64,000 nt of DNA from NCBI GenBank assembly GCA_040879165.1, contig JBBDKV010000017.1, positions 1 through 64,000 on the forward strand, in the 5' to 3' direction. Every line of letters starts with the position of its first letter. The first letter of the stretch is position 1. This DNA is from JBBDKV01 sp040879165. Lineage in GTDB: Bacteria > Patescibacteriota > Microgenomatia > UBA1400 > PJMF01. The position numbers and the translations under genes were made by a program. Below are positions 9,666 through 18,922 of this stretch, in pieces. The notes below the pieces were generated by a model. It searched no databases. It was given only the letters and a program-made list of their open reading frames with translations, and was not told the DNA's origin.

Positions 9666-11396
9666 ATGAAATACTCTCAACAATTCGGCAAAACTACCAA
9701 GGAAGAGCTGCGCGGCTCAAAAATGATTAGCCACCAATTGCTACTACGTGGCGGCTTTATTCGTGAATCAACAGCCGGTCGCTACTTTTACTTACCACTG
9801 GGATGGAGAGTTCACGAAAAAATTAAGACACTCATCAAGGCAGAAATGGACAAAGCAGGTGCTCAAGAAATGATTTCACCAGTGCTTCACCCCTTAGAAC
9901 TCTGGCAAGAGACAAATCGAACCAACACCACTGGTTTTGAATTGATGAAAGTGAGCGATCGCAGAGGTGCTGAATTTGCGCTGGGAGGTACTGCTGAAGA
10001 AATGTTTGTTGATGTTGTTCGACAATTTCAGCTTAGTTATAAAGATCTTCCTTTTAATATCTACCAATTTTCTACTAAATTCAGAGATGAAGCCCGAGCT
10101 CGTGGAGGATTGCTACGAGTTCGCGAATTCGTAATGAAAGATGCGTACTCCTTTCACACCGGAGAATCAGATTTCAAGCGCGAATATGATTTGATGATAG
10201 AAACATACCAGCGAATTTTCAAAAAACTTGGCCTGGAGGCACTCAAGGTTGAAGCAGATAACGGCTATATTGGCGGTGAGTACTGTCACGAATTTCAAGT
10301 CGAGCACGCTGAAGGCGAGGGTAGATACTTTGTGTCAGAAGATGGTACCTATCTTGCTCATGAGGATGTAGCTGTGTTTAGTCTAGAAGCAGTTAATCCA
10401 GATGAAAAAGAGGCTACATTTGAAATTATTGAGCAGCCAGAATGGGTTAAAACTATGGATGAAAATGTGAAGCATTATGGCAAAGATGCTCGACATTTTC
10501 TTAAAAACGTCGTCTATCGAACTGCCGAAGGTGACTTGGTCATTGTCACAATCAGAGGGGATTTAGAAATTAATACCACAAAGCTTGAGCAGTTGCTTGA
10601 TTTGGTCGGACAGCTTGAAGAAGCGACTGAAGAGGATTTGGCAGCTATTGGCACAAAAACTGGCTACGTGCACTCATGGGGGCATCAATTTGTAGAGAAG
10701 CGTCAGTCCAAAGATGGGAGTCGTCCATGCCGAGTCATCTATGTCGCAGATACCTCACTTAAAACGGTTACTAATTTCATCGGTGGTCAAAAAGAAGCCA
10801 GCACTGATAGTCGCAATGTCAATTATGGTCGCGACTTTAGTCATGAGATTGAGGGAGATGTGGCTTTAGCACAAGATGGTTTTCTGACTGTTGATGGTAC
10901 ACAAAAGTTGATTGAAAAACGCGGCATAGAAGTGGCTAACATCTTCCAGCTTGGCCATCATTACAGCAAGCTAATGAAAAAAGCTGTCTTTATTGATGAG
11001 AAGGGAAATGAACAGCCATACTATATGGGTTGTTATGGAATTGGACTTGGCAGAACTCTCGCCACAATTGTTGAGAAATATCATGATGAGCGCGGCATCT
11101 CCTGGCCAGCAAGTATTGCGCCATATCAAGCTCACCTCGTCTCACTCAAAGGCGGTGAAGACCAAGCAGCCGCGCTCTACAACTCCCTCACTTCTGCAGG
11201 TATCGAAATCCTCTGGGATGATCGCGATAGTGCTGCAGGGGCAAAGTTTGCAGATGCTGATCTGATTGGCTGTCCGATACGACTCGTTGTTTCAGGTAAA
11301 ACTGGCGAGCAGGTTGAGTGGAAGCAACGGAACAGCAAACAACTAAAAATGCTGACCCATCAAGAAGTACTGCAGACACTGAGTACAACTCAGTAA
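9666..11396 (+). CDS. proS: Proline--tRNA ligase
   Basis: Class II synthetase charging tRNA-Pro. The start at 9666 follows AAAAGGAAGT and gives the normal N-terminus MKYSQQFGKTTKEELRG; longer in-frame starts lie within the T-box terminator. Motif 2 is near TKFRDEARARGGLLRVREF, motif 3 near YYMGCYGIGLGRTLATIVE, and the anticodon-binding domain fills the last 100 residues or so. Residues 230-400 hold a region like the editing insertion found in long bacterial ProRS. Total 576 residues. Confidence 0.95.
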   Translation: MKYSQQFGKTTKEELRGSKMISHQLLLRGGFIRESTAGRYFYLPLGWRVHEKIKTLIKAEMDKAGAQEMISPVLHPLELWQETNRTNTTGFELMKVSDRRGAEFALGGTAEEMFVDVVRQFQLSYKDLPFNIYQFSTKFRDEARARGGLLRVREFVMKDAYSFHTGESDFKREYDLMIETYQRIFKKLGLEALKVEADNGYIGGEYCHEFQVEHAEGEGRYFVSEDGTYLAHEDVAVFSLEAVNPDEKEATFEIIEQPEWVKTMDENVKHYGKDARHFLKNVVYRTAEGDLVIVTIRGDLEINTTKLEQLLDLVGQLEEATEEDLAAIGTKTGYVHSWGHQFVEKRQSKDGSRPCRVIYVADTSLKTVTNFIGGQKEASTDSRNVNYGRDFSHEIEGDVALAQDGFLTVDGTQKLIEKRGIEVANIFQLGHHYSKLMKKAVFIDEKGNEQPYYMGCYGIGLGRTLATIVEKYHDERGISWPASIAPYQAHLVSLKGGEDQAAALYNSLTSAGIEILWDDRDSAAGAKFADADLIGCPIRLVVSGKTGEQVEWKQRNSKQLKMLTHQEVLQTLSTTQ

Positions 11397-11680
11397 TTTC
11401 TGTTGCATAAAATGCAATAATTATTTAGTCTTATAGTGTATATTTTCTACTTGAGGAGGTACTTGTATAGCTCGACAGTTCAATCCTTTTTACCTCTAGG
11501 TCATTTCTATATCAGGCGATATAGTACTCATACATTCCGGTGAGGAACACCCACTGCAACCTTCCAGAGCGATGGCTCGCAAGATACATTTTTCATGGAG
11601 GTTGCGGTGGGCTTCTGTTAATCATTATTGCAGTGTAGCGCGGTTTCCTTACATAAACCGTAGGATGCTATACTACCCCC
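11397..11680 (+). other. Intergenic region with strong hairpins of unknown role
   Basis: No convincing gene. CCCACTGCAACCTTCC (11550-11565) can pair with GGAGGTTGCGGTGGG (11597-11611), about 14 pairs with one wobble and one bulge. Inside is GAGC/GCTC (11567-11578), and just upstream is TTCC/GGAA (11535-11547). No T run follows the long stem, so it is not a typical terminator. It could be a small RNA or a leader. A Shine-Dalgarno-like 13-mer ending GAGGAGG (11447-11459) recurs at 46060. Confidence 0.4.
11669..11680 (+). promoter_or_regulatory. -10 box of the MYG1-like gene, predicted leaderless
   Basis: TATACT at 11669-11674 ends 6 nt before the ATG. No good -35 or Shine-Dalgarno site is seen. 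Confidence 0.55.
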
Positions 11681-12556
11681 ATGCAACATCGTTCGTTACT
11701 CGTTACCCATCACCAGCCAGATCTAGATGCAATTGGAGCAGTATGGATGCTGATGAGACATGACAGTCAAAATTTTGGCACTGCTAAGCTGGCCTTTGTT
11801 AATCCCGGTGAAACCATTACTCTAGAAGCCGCACAAGACCTCGGATTTGAATTGCATCAAGCTACCCACGTTGATACTGGCCTTGGAGAGTTTGACCATC
11901 ATCAATCTGATCGTGGACAAGAATTTACCAGCGCCTCACTCTTAACTTATCAGCATATTTGCCAAATTCATCCAGAATACACAAAAAATAAGCCGCTGAA
12001 AACGATTGCTGAATTCATCACTGAGATCGATCACTTTAGAGAAATTGACTGGCCTGAGTCAGGACACATCCGCTATGCATTTATGATACACGAACTCATT
12101 AAAGGCCTAGAGTATTCCGAGCGACATAGCGATGAAAATCAAGTTCATTTTGGGATGACTTGCCTTGACAGTGCCTATGGCGTTCTAACACAACACTACA
12201 AAGCACTCGAGATTCTTGACCAAGAGGGTGAGCAATTTTTACTGCATGATGGACCTGGATTGGCAGTTGAGACTAGTAGTGACGAAGTCATTAAATTAGC
12301 TCAAAAGCAGGGAAGTGTGTTAGTTATTCGCAAAGACCCCAATCTCGGCCACATCCGGATCAAAGTCCGTCCAGACGCACAACTCTCACTCGAAAAATTG
12401 TATGATGCTATCAAAGAGCAAGACAGTGAGGGCAGTTGGTATTTCCATCCCAGTGGCAAAATGCTCCTTAACGGCTCAGATAAACACCGTGATCAAAAAG
12501 CCAGCCCACTCACACTTAATCAAGTAGTTGCCATGACCAAGGAGTTGTATTCATGA
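11681..12556 (+). CDS. MYG1/DHH-type phosphoesterase family protein
   Basis: A 291-residue protein with MYG1/DHH-like metal motifs: VTHHQPDLDAIGAVWML (residues 8-24) and VDTGLGEFDHHQS (about 63-75). The family includes exonucleases and phosphoesterases; no specific substrate can be assigned. The C-terminal third (VLVIRKDPNLGHIRIKVRP) fits the MYG1 fold. Its stop overlaps the start of the HIT gene in ATGA, which indicates translational coupling. Confidence 0.75.
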   Translation: MQHRSLLVTHHQPDLDAIGAVWMLMRHDSQNFGTAKLAFVNPGETITLEAAQDLGFELHQATHVDTGLGEFDHHQSDRGQEFTSASLLTYQHICQIHPEYTKNKPLKTIAEFITEIDHFREIDWPESGHIRYAFMIHELIKGLEYSERHSDENQVHFGMTCLDSAYGVLTQHYKALEILDQEGEQFLLHDGPGLAVETSSDEVIKLAQKQGSVLVIRKDPNLGHIRIKVRPDAQLSLEKLYDAIKEQDSEGSWYFHPSGKMLLNGSDKHRDQKASPLTLNQVVAMTKELYS

Positions 12557-12963
12557 CAAAAAACACATCACCACAAAAAGACCACGACAGTATTTTTGCT
12601 AAAATTATTCGGCGAGAGATCCCAGCCAGTATTCAATATGAAGATGACACCTTTATTGTCATTGATGACATTGAACCCATGGCTCCCGTTCATGTCCTGA
12701 TCATACCTAAAGAGCCACATGTTACTCTCGAAGACGTTTCTGTAGATGATAAGGATTTTCACGCCCAAATTTTACTGATTGCTCGTAAAGTAGCTGCGCA
12801 ACTCAAGATTTCGGACAATTACAAAGTCTTTATGAACGTAGGACGGAGAGTTCAAGCTGTACACCATGTCCACATGCACCTACTCGGTGGATGGGAGGCC
12901 TCAAAAACTACAGAGCAACTTGATAAAGATACGAAGCAAGCTATAGACAAGAGCACCAAATAA
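12553..12963 (+). CDS. HIT-family nucleotide hydrolase (HinT-like)
   Basis: A 136-residue histidine-triad protein. FAKIIRREIPASIQYEDD is the usual HinT opening, and the active-site triad appears in VHHVHMHLLGG (about residues 97-107). HinT-type enzymes hydrolyse nucleoside phosphoramidates and adenylated intermediates. It overlaps the upstream MYG1-like gene by 4 nt, so the two should be made together. Confidence 0.9.
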   Translation: MTKNTSPQKDHDSIFAKIIRREIPASIQYEDDTFIVIDDIEPMAPVHVLIIPKEPHVTLEDVSVDDKDFHAQILLIARKVAAQLKISDNYKVFMNVGRRVQAVHHVHMHLLGGWEASKTTEQLDKDTKQAIDKSTK

Positions 12964-13003
12964 GCTGCCGAAAGCTAATCTAGCAAAATAACAGTTTTCC
13001 AGG

Positions 13004-13074
13004 TATAATCGCTGCTTACGCGATAACTACCAACTCGTAACAATCTAGCAAACACGAGAGAGGAGGTGAGAAAT
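13004..13074 (+). promoter_or_regulatory. rpsU promoter and strong Shine-Dalgarno site
   Basis: TATAAT is at 13004-13009. The leader carries a CTCGT/ACGAG hairpin (13034-13058) and then AGGAGGTG (13061-13068), a near-perfect anti-16S match 6 nt before ATG 13075. This decides the start over an in-frame GTG at 13066 inside the site. Confidence 0.75.
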
Positions 13075-13326
13075 ATGCCAATCATTATCAAGGCACAAGG
13101 CAACGATAGCACTGGTGATGTCATCAAAAAATTTAAAAAAGCTGCAGCAAGTAGCAATGTGGTGACTATTGCCAAAGATCGCGCCTACTTTCGAAAACCT
13201 TCCAAGTTACGAGCAGAGAAAAAAATTGCTCACAAACGCCTACAACGTCGAGCTCGTTCACTAAAACGAATGAAGAACATTTCTCCTACAGCTTTGGAAC
13301 GAATTAATGAGCGCTTGAGCGCGTAG
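13075..13326 (+). CDS. rpsU: 30S ribosomal protein bS21
   Basis: An 83-residue basic protein with the S21 pattern: N-terminal PIIIKAQGND, then DVIKKFKKAAASS, then an Arg/Lys-rich C-terminal helix (KLRAEKKIAHKRLQRRARSLKR). S21 binds the 30S platform near the 3' end of 16S rRNA and helps initiation. It is monocistronic, with its own promoter and a downstream terminator. Confidence 0.88.
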   Translation: MPIIIKAQGNDSTGDVIKKFKKAAASSNVVTIAKDRAYFRKPSKLRAEKKIAHKRLQRRARSLKRMKNISPTALERINERLSA

Positions 13327-13403
13327 CTTCGCATACCAATCTGGAAATAAATCCAGAAATACGCAAACTACTCTCTACTCATACGAAATTTCATACGAGA
13401 TTG

Positions 13404-13433
13404 AAAACCCTGACCTAGCTCCGTCGGGGTTTT
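13404..13433. terminator. Bidirectional terminator between rpsU and the coiled-coil gene
   Basis: AAAACCCTGAC (13404-13414) pairs with GTCGGGGTTTT (13423-13433), 11 pairs with one G-U. The A and T tracts let it work for both convergent genes. The stop of the minus-strand gene lies within it. Confidence 0.85.
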
Positions 13434-13948
13434 ACTTTCGCACGGATGTCAAACTCCCACTGATCCCCATCACTGGTGTCAAAGCTCTTGCTTTGAGTCA
13501 TGGCATAGAAATTAATAAGATGATTGCTTATAGTTTCTTCAATTTCTTTCTTCTCTTGACTAAGTTCTGCAATAGAATTTTTCAAAGACACAACTTGCGG
13601 ATTAGATTGCAACTGAGCTTTACGCTCACGACCTTGTTGACTGATTGATTCGACCTGGTCTTGAACTTCAGCAAGTTGTTGATCGTTTTCAAAAACACTT
13701 TTCATACTGTCGCGCTTTTCCTTAATCTCATTAGCGATTTTGGTCAGCTGCGTCGCGTTGCGCTCAATCACACTTTGCAAGTGTTGTAGGGTATCCGCTA
13801 GATCATCTGATGAAGCCTCATCTGCATCAGCAGCAGTTTGGGTAGAGTTAGTTGTTTGTTGTGATAAAGCTTCCACGGCAAGCTCGTCTGCAGACTCTAA
13901 AGCGAGCGTTTCTTCTGCAGTAGGAAGTTTTTTAGTATCATCGTTCAT
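13415..13948 (-). CDS. Hypothetical acidic coiled-coil protein
   Basis: No family recognised. The 177-residue protein has an acidic, Ala/Glu/Ser/Thr-rich N-terminus and a long helical stretch with heptad-like spacing (about residues 50-145), followed by a short C-terminal part ending KPRRS. No signal peptide or membrane segment. It is convergent with rpsU and divergent from pyruvate kinase. Confidence 0.65.
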   Translation of the reverse strand: MNDDTKKLPTAEETLALESADELAVEALSQQTTNSTQTAADADEASSDDLADTLQHLQSVIERNATQLTKIANEIKEKRDSMKSVFENDQQLAEVQDQVESISQQGRERKAQLQSNPQVVSLKNSIAELSQEKKEIEETISNHLINFYAMTQSKSFDTSDGDQWEFDIRAKVKPRRS

Positions 13949-14112
13949 ATACCCTTTCAGTTATGTATCGTGCATTATGCAGCTCACACTGTACTCAATC
14001 TTGATCTCCGAGGCAAGTGCAGATTTTCTACTGCACATCTTAAAAACTACCCCTTGCCCCCAGACCAGCTTATCTGGATAATAGAAGCTGATTAGATACA
14101 CTGAGGAATACT

Positions 14113-15537
14113 ATGAGTAAAGCGACCAAAATTATTGCAACCATTGGACCAGCAAGTGAATCAGAAGAAATTTTAGAAAAAATGATACATGCAGGTATGG
14201 ACGTTGCCCGTTTCAACACCAAGCATGGTGAGCCCGAGTGGCATCATGAACGCATCAGGCGAGTGCGCTCCATTGCAGATCGTTTGCAAAAACCCATTGC
14301 TATCTTGATAGACCTCCAAGGACCAGAAATTCGCAGCGAATTGTCGCAAGGCAAAGACAGCTTCGAGGTCTCCGAAGGCGAGCAAGTTATTTTTACTAGC
14401 AATCCGCATGTGGATATTGAAAAAGCTATTATCGTACCACATGAGGTAGTCGAGGCGCTAGCAACTGATAACATTATTTTGATTGAGGACGGATTAGGAT
14501 CATTTCGTGTCACTGGCATCGAAGGTGATCAGATAACAACACAAGCAGTGGAGGCTATTACAGTCAAAAAAAGAAAAACCCTCAATACTCCTGGAGTGAA
14601 CATCAACCTACCATCTCTAGTACAACAAGATTACACACATCTCGATGCAGCTGACAATGAGCTTGTTGATTTTGTCGCCCTATCATTCGTTCGAACTGCT
14701 CAAGATGTACAAATTCTGCGCGATGAGCTCAAACAACGTAATCTTAACGCTCAAATTATTGCAAAAATTGAAAACCAGGCAGCCTTAGACAACCTAGATG
14801 AGATTATTGCTACTGCTGACGCCGTGATGGTCGCCCGTGGAGATCTGGCTGTGGAAGTTCCATTTGAAGAACTCGGCCATTGGCAAAAAGTGATTATTCA
14901 CAAATCGCGTTCAATGGCGAAGCCAGTTATCACTGCAACACAAATGCTGATGAGCATGGTTGACTCGCCACAACCATCCAGAGCAGAGGTGAGTGATGTT
15001 GCCAACGCCGTCTATGACGGTACTGACGCCGTCATGTTATCTGATGAAACAACAATAGGCAAACATCCGGTTAGAGCCGTTAAGACACAAGCCAAGATTG
15101 TCAGCTACACTGAAAAATATGCTCAGCCATACGGTATTGATCGGCCAGGACTAGATGCTACAACAGCAATTACCCACGCCGCCAACTGTCTGCTTGAGGG
15201 ATCTGAAGATCCAAATAATCCATTTCATATTTCAGCCATTGTCTGCCTAACACACAGCGGAAAAACAGCGCGCTTTCTCTCAAGATTTCGCCATATGCCC
15301 ATGATCCACACCTTCACTGATTCTAAAACGACGTATAATCGGCTCAGTTTAGTGTATGGCTTGATTCCATACGTGATAAATATGAGCGATAATGAACTCA
15401 TTCAATCGGAAGACATTTTGCATTTTGTCAAAGAATATGCTATAGCTAAAGAGGGTGAGGTAATACTGGTTGTTCACGGAACATTCTGGAAAGAACCAGG
15501 AATGACCAACACTCTTAAAGTACTTACAGTTACATAA
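14113..15537 (+). CDS. pyk: Pyruvate kinase
   Basis: The last ATP-forming step of glycolysis (phosphoenolpyruvate + ADP to pyruvate + ATP). The N-terminus has KIIATIGPASES and ILIDLQGPEIR; the active-site strand MVARGDLAVEVP is near residue 239, and AKPVITATQMLMSMVDSPQPSRAEVSDVANAV-type sequence follows. The protein has 474 residues, normal length. Together with enolase (42.2 kb) it shows that lower glycolysis is kept. ATG 14113 is preceded by GAGGA. Confidence 0.97.
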   Translation: MSKATKIIATIGPASESEEILEKMIHAGMDVARFNTKHGEPEWHHERIRRVRSIADRLQKPIAILIDLQGPEIRSELSQGKDSFEVSEGEQVIFTSNPHVDIEKAIIVPHEVVEALATDNIILIEDGLGSFRVTGIEGDQITTQAVEAITVKKRKTLNTPGVNINLPSLVQQDYTHLDAADNELVDFVALSFVRTAQDVQILRDELKQRNLNAQIIAKIENQAALDNLDEIIATADAVMVARGDLAVEVPFEELGHWQKVIIHKSRSMAKPVITATQMLMSMVDSPQPSRAEVSDVANAVYDGTDAVMLSDETTIGKHPVRAVKTQAKIVSYTEKYAQPYGIDRPGLDATTAITHAANCLLEGSEDPNNPFHISAIVCLTHSGKTARFLSRFRHMPMIHTFTDSKTTYNRLSLVYGLIPYVINMSDNELIQSEDILHFVKEYAIAKEGEVILVVHGTFWKEPGMTNTLKVLTVT

Positions 15538-15546
15538 GGAGGTAGA

Positions 15547-15813
15547 ATGGTAAAGCAAGGTAACGCAATGATGACGTTTATAACAGGATTAGCAATGGGT
15601 GCAGCAGCGGTCTTTCTTTCCAAGAAAGAAAATCGTGATATCGCCAAGAAAAAACTCGAGGACACCAAAAAAGCTGCTCAAAAGCTAAAGACTGATCTCG
15701 AAAAAAATCCTGAAAAAGTCAAAAAAGACGCAATCACCAAGGGCAAGCAGATTGCTAGCTCTGTGACAAACAAGGCTAAAAAGGTGACGGACGAGAAAGC
15801 AACAGAAGAGTAG
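15547..15813 (+). CDS. YtxH-like small membrane-anchored protein
   Basis: An 88-residue protein with one N-terminal membrane helix (MMTFITGLAMGAAAVFLS, residues 8-25) and a very Lys-rich helical tail. This is the general look of YtxH-type proteins, whose function is unknown. AAGGAGGT (about 15537-15544) is a strong ribosome binding site. The 9-nt gap after pyk suggests co-transcription. Confidence 0.7.
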   Translation: MVKQGNAMMTFITGLAMGAAAVFLSKKENRDIAKKKLEDTKKAAQKLKTDLEKNPEKVKKDAITKGKQIASSVTNKAKKVTDEKATEE

Positions 15814-15814
15814 A

Positions 15815-16294
15815 TTATATCTGACTCAAAGTTCTGATAGGCTGAGGTTCGAAATCATCCGATTTTTCTGGCGTGTATAGAAATGCAGTGAGAATGGCGT
15901 GATCACCAGACTCGTCCTTGATTTGTAGCGCCGTCTTTTGATACGTTAAAAAATGATCAGAAAGCGTGTTGAGATACTCGTACTGAGGAGCGGAAACATG
16001 AATCTCATTGTCAGTCAACCATAGCAAACAAACAATGCTTTTCATCTCAATACTAAACTCCACATCATCTGTTATCGCAACTGTTACCACTGCTTCTACA
16101 GGGGAATAGAAAGAATCTATAAACAAACCCTCAACTATTCCCGTATTTAAAGCAGCCCGTGATAGCTTTTCACATTGATCAAGATACCATACTAGACCGC
16201 TACCACTCAACTCATACAAGGGAATCTCAAATTCTTCTCCCTTAAAAAGTGAACCGGCTACATATACTTCTGTTGGTTTAAAAACTTCATTCAT
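15815..16294 (-). CDS. Hypothetical protein
   Basis: No family recognised. The 159-residue soluble, acidic protein is rich in beta-type sequence, with no signal peptide and no obvious catalytic motif. A TATACT -10 box on its strand lies at 16306-16311, 11 nt before the ATG, giving a leader of at most a few bases. It is convergent with the YtxH-like gene. Confidence 0.65.
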   Translation of the reverse strand: MNEVFKPTEVYVAGSLFKGEEFEIPLYELSGSGLVWYLDQCEKLSRAALNTGIVEGLFIDSFYSPVEAVVTVAITDDVEFSIEMKSIVCLLWLTDNEIHVSAPQYEYLNTLSDHFLTYQKTALQIKDESGDHAILTAFLYTPEKSDDFEPQPIRTLSQI

Positions 16295-16402
16295 ACAGTA
16301 TTGATAGTATACTAGTCTTTTTATGCAACATAGTTGCGTAATTATAAAACCTTGTTATAATAATGCATCTAGGTTGCTTTATTTTGCAATAGCAAGGATC
16401 AT

Positions 16403-17401
16403 GTGTCATTCACTCCAGACAGAAAATATGTAGAGAACTCCCAAGACTTGGGGGCTAAGTTTCGAGAAACAACATCGGATACACAATTTAATCAAGTCAG
16501 CTTTAGTGACCTTGAGACACTGGCAGAGTTGCTCATAAAACCAATTAGAGAGGGGGCAACTCAAGATCCACTCAGGAATTTGAGGAAACATGCCTTTGGG
16601 GAATCGTACTTGTTTAGAAGTTCACAAGACGAAATACCAAAAGCTATTCGTATCAACCAATCCTACTTTGGCTTACTTACAAAAAAGAATACGCCAGAAA
16701 CCACATTTCCAGTTTTTTTTCAAAAAGCTACTAATCAGAGCAAGCAAACGTACTTAGACTACTGGGTCATACCTATTCCCATCAGCGCACTAACTCCGGA
16801 AACGAGATATGAGAAAAATGGAGCTCAGGCAAAATCAGCAGAAATCTTAGCAGCTGCAGCTCTCGCCGCTCCGCACATGATTTTTGGCTTTGACCAAGGC
16901 ATGAAGGATGCAGCGTGCCCAACAAATCCAGAACAACTATCGGGCTCAATTGAGGCCGCCCACATCGCACCAGTGGCACTGGCTTTTGATTATTTAAAAA
17001 ATCGCTCAAGTACCCAAAATGCAATCACAAGCACGCAAGGGAAGGAGCCTACTCTAGTTCAAGCGGGTCATTTACATGGACTAACAAATAATCAGCAAAT
17101 ACTGAGCGCAGCGCGCGGGTCAGGCATCGCCAGTGGTGTTGCGATTGCACGTACTACAAACAGAAATAAAGAACTCGGAGTTCACGGCTTGTTCCTACCC
17201 GGTACTCAGGTAGATGGAAATACAGCAATTTTTACTTTGCGTCAATTTCTTGAAAGTAAAGCCGAGCTCAATCCCGCAATGATAGCAGGCACTCTTGCAT
17301 TCGCCAGTGAGGTTGTAGGAGAAGAAGCCAGTGTGAAGCAATTTGAAAAAGTGTTTACGAGCTCTAATGCCGACACGCCTATTTCTCAGTTATTTCGATA
17401 A
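16403..17401 (+). CDS. Hypothetical protein
   Basis: No family recognised. A 332-residue soluble protein with an Ala-rich stretch (AEILAAAALAAPHMIFGFDQ, about residues 150-169) and Gly/Ser-rich turns in the middle. The start is a GTG at 16403 with AAGGA 7 nt upstream. The gene directly downstream starts within 20 nt of its stop, so the two probably form a pair. Confidence 0.6.
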   Translation: MSFTPDRKYVENSQDLGAKFRETTSDTQFNQVSFSDLETLAELLIKPIREGATQDPLRNLRKHAFGESYLFRSSQDEIPKAIRINQSYFGLLTKKNTPETTFPVFFQKATNQSKQTYLDYWVIPIPISALTPETRYEKNGAQAKSAEILAAAALAAPHMIFGFDQGMKDAACPTNPEQLSGSIEAAHIAPVALAFDYLKNRSSTQNAITSTQGKEPTLVQAGHLHGLTNNQQILSAARGSGIASGVAIARTTNRNKELGVHGLFLPGTQVDGNTAIFTLRQFLESKAELNPAMIAGTLAFASEVVGEEASVKQFEKVFTSSNADTPISQLFR

Positions 17402-17420
17402 TTCAGAAACTGATCATATC

Positions 17421-18050
17421 ATGACATCAGAATCCGGCAGACATACCACAACTCAGGATAGTGAAGATGCAATACTCGATCTTGAGAAAAACGACAAAAT
17501 AGAAACCATTGATCAGTCCTTTGATGATTTTGACAACACATTTGCTGAAGCACTGCAACATGAACAAGCAATGGGGGAGACGGAATCAGTGTTCTTCGAC
17601 CAATTGCAAGAATCTGCCACAGAAACAGTACAAAATCTTTCTGGTATTACCCAAGAAACCTTTGAACAAGGAGCAGTCCTCACCAGCCAGGTTTTTAGTG
17701 GACTTGCTTCAGTCATTGGTTCCTGTGGGGTATTCTGCATGCACGGTCTCGGTTCTATGGGCGGTTCTATGGCTGGAAATGGCATGGGTTTAGGTGGCAT
17801 GACTGGTGCCGGAGCAAACATCAATTTCAGTCATTCGGGAGACCAGTTGACACTCAGTGGCAGCCGATCAGCTATTGCAAATAGGGCAGGTATTCCACTC
17901 AATGAGCTCGGGAACTATACTGCTGAAGACATCATTTCAAGAATCTTAGAAACAATGCAGTGTTTTGGGGAATGTGTAAACAGCATGTCGTTCGGCATCA
18001 TTGATACCTTGGCCGACAGTTTTTTTGGTTTGTTGCCAAATAACACCTAA
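17421..18050 (+). CDS. Hypothetical protein with a Gly/Met-rich hydrophobic centre
   Basis: No family recognised. Starting at 17421 gives 209 residues; an upstream in-frame ATG at 17343 would overlap the preceding gene. The N-terminus is acidic (about residues 1-75). The centre (about 95-140) is hydrophobic and Gly/Met-rich with repeated GSMGGSMAGNGMG-like blocks and four Cys in the second half. The C-terminal third looks like a folded domain with a Cys pair (MQCFGECVNSM). It may be membrane-associated. Confidence 0.55.
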   Translation: MTSESGRHTTTQDSEDAILDLEKNDKIETIDQSFDDFDNTFAEALQHEQAMGETESVFFDQLQESATETVQNLSGITQETFEQGAVLTSQVFSGLASVIGSCGVFCMHGLGSMGGSMAGNGMGLGGMTGAGANINFSHSGDQLTLSGSRSAIANRAGIPLNELGNYTAEDIISRILETMQCFGECVNSMSFGIIDTLADSFFGLLPNNT

Positions 18051-18110
18051 AGAAGGTGCGAATCTCTTGCAAACAGTCTCTACTTTTGTAACACAAAGTA
18101 CGAACAGTGG

Positions 18111-18125
18111 TATACTAGACTGTAT
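18111..18125 (+). promoter_or_regulatory. -10 box of the Gmad2 gene
   Basis: TATACT (18111-18116) ends 9 nt before the ATG, so the leader is at most 2-3 nt. Confidence 0.5.
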
Positions 18126-18620
18126 ATGAAAAATACAACGTCGCTGATTGTCATGGCACTCATAATACTAGTGGGAATAGGTATGTGGATGCAAAGCGCA
18201 AGTAATGAATCCGCTGATGATCCTACAATTACTCCTTCGCCAACCGCCATTCCTACAGAAACTCCTCCCACTGAAACACCTATTCCTGACAGCACTGAAA
18301 TAATTCTCAGTGAACCTCAACCACTTGCCACTGTTAACTCTCCTATGACGATCACAGGGGAAGCTCGGGGCAGTTGGTACTTCGAGGCAACGTTTCCCGT
18401 AGTTTTGACTAACTGGGATGGTCTGATTATTGCGGAAGGCTATGCCACTGCAGATGGGGATTGGATGACTGAAGAGTTTGTGCCATTCTCAGCAACACTA
18501 GAATTTGAAACGCCTGATTACGGTGAACGCGGTTTTCTAATTCTGCAAAAAGCCAATCCTTCTGACTTACCCGAACATGACGACGCTCTGGAAATTGAAA
18601 TCAGATTTCAAACTGAGTAA
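18126..18620 (+). CDS. Membrane-anchored Gmad2-domain protein
   Basis: A 164-residue exported protein: N-terminal hydrophobic helix (residues 6-22), then a Thr/Pro-rich linker (about 33-58), then a Gmad2 immunoglobulin-like domain (about 62-164). Gmad2 landmarks are NSPMTITGEARGSWYFEA, FPVVLTNWDG, GDWMTEEFVPFSATLEF and the C-terminal LQKANPSDLPEHD block. The domain, first described in sporulation proteins, is common in CPR exported proteins; its ligand is unknown. Confidence 0.85.
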   Translation: MKNTTSLIVMALIILVGIGMWMQSASNESADDPTITPSPTAIPTETPPTETPIPDSTEIILSEPQPLATVNSPMTITGEARGSWYFEATFPVVLTNWDGLIIAEGYATADGDWMTEEFVPFSATLEFETPDYGERGFLILQKANPSDLPEHDDALEIEIRFQTE

Positions 18621-18623
18621 GTC

Positions 18624-18830
18624 CTAAATTCTTAATAAATCAAGCTGGAATTCTTCCCCCAAGATTGCATATTCTTGTATCAAAAACACGCCCAGCAATG
18701 CTATGAGCATAAAAAGTATTGCCAACACCACCAACACCCAGATGTTGGTTGGCTTTTTGGAAGAGTCATGCTCATCAGATTCTTGCTGGTCTGCGTTGTG
18801 ATCAAATGACGTGTTTTCTGGATTGTTCAT
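18624..18830 (-). CDS. Small single-pass membrane protein
   Basis: A 68-residue protein with an acidic N-terminus and one membrane helix (IWVLVVLAILFMLIALLGVF). The start at 18830 is preferred because a TATACA -10 box (18837-18842 on this strand) ends 6 nt before it, a leaderless arrangement. A longer in-frame ATG would start upstream of that box. Convergent with the Gmad2 gene (3-nt gap). Confidence 0.55.
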   Translation of the reverse strand: MNNPENTSFDHNADQQESDEHDSSKKPTNIWVLVVLAILFMLIALLGVFLIQEYAILGEEFQLDLLRI

Positions 18831-18922
18831 ACCATATGTATACCAGTTTTTTTCACAGCTCGATATATCAATTGAACTGTTTTTTGCAGCATGCAACAAA
18901 TAATAAGTACTGAAAAAATTGT

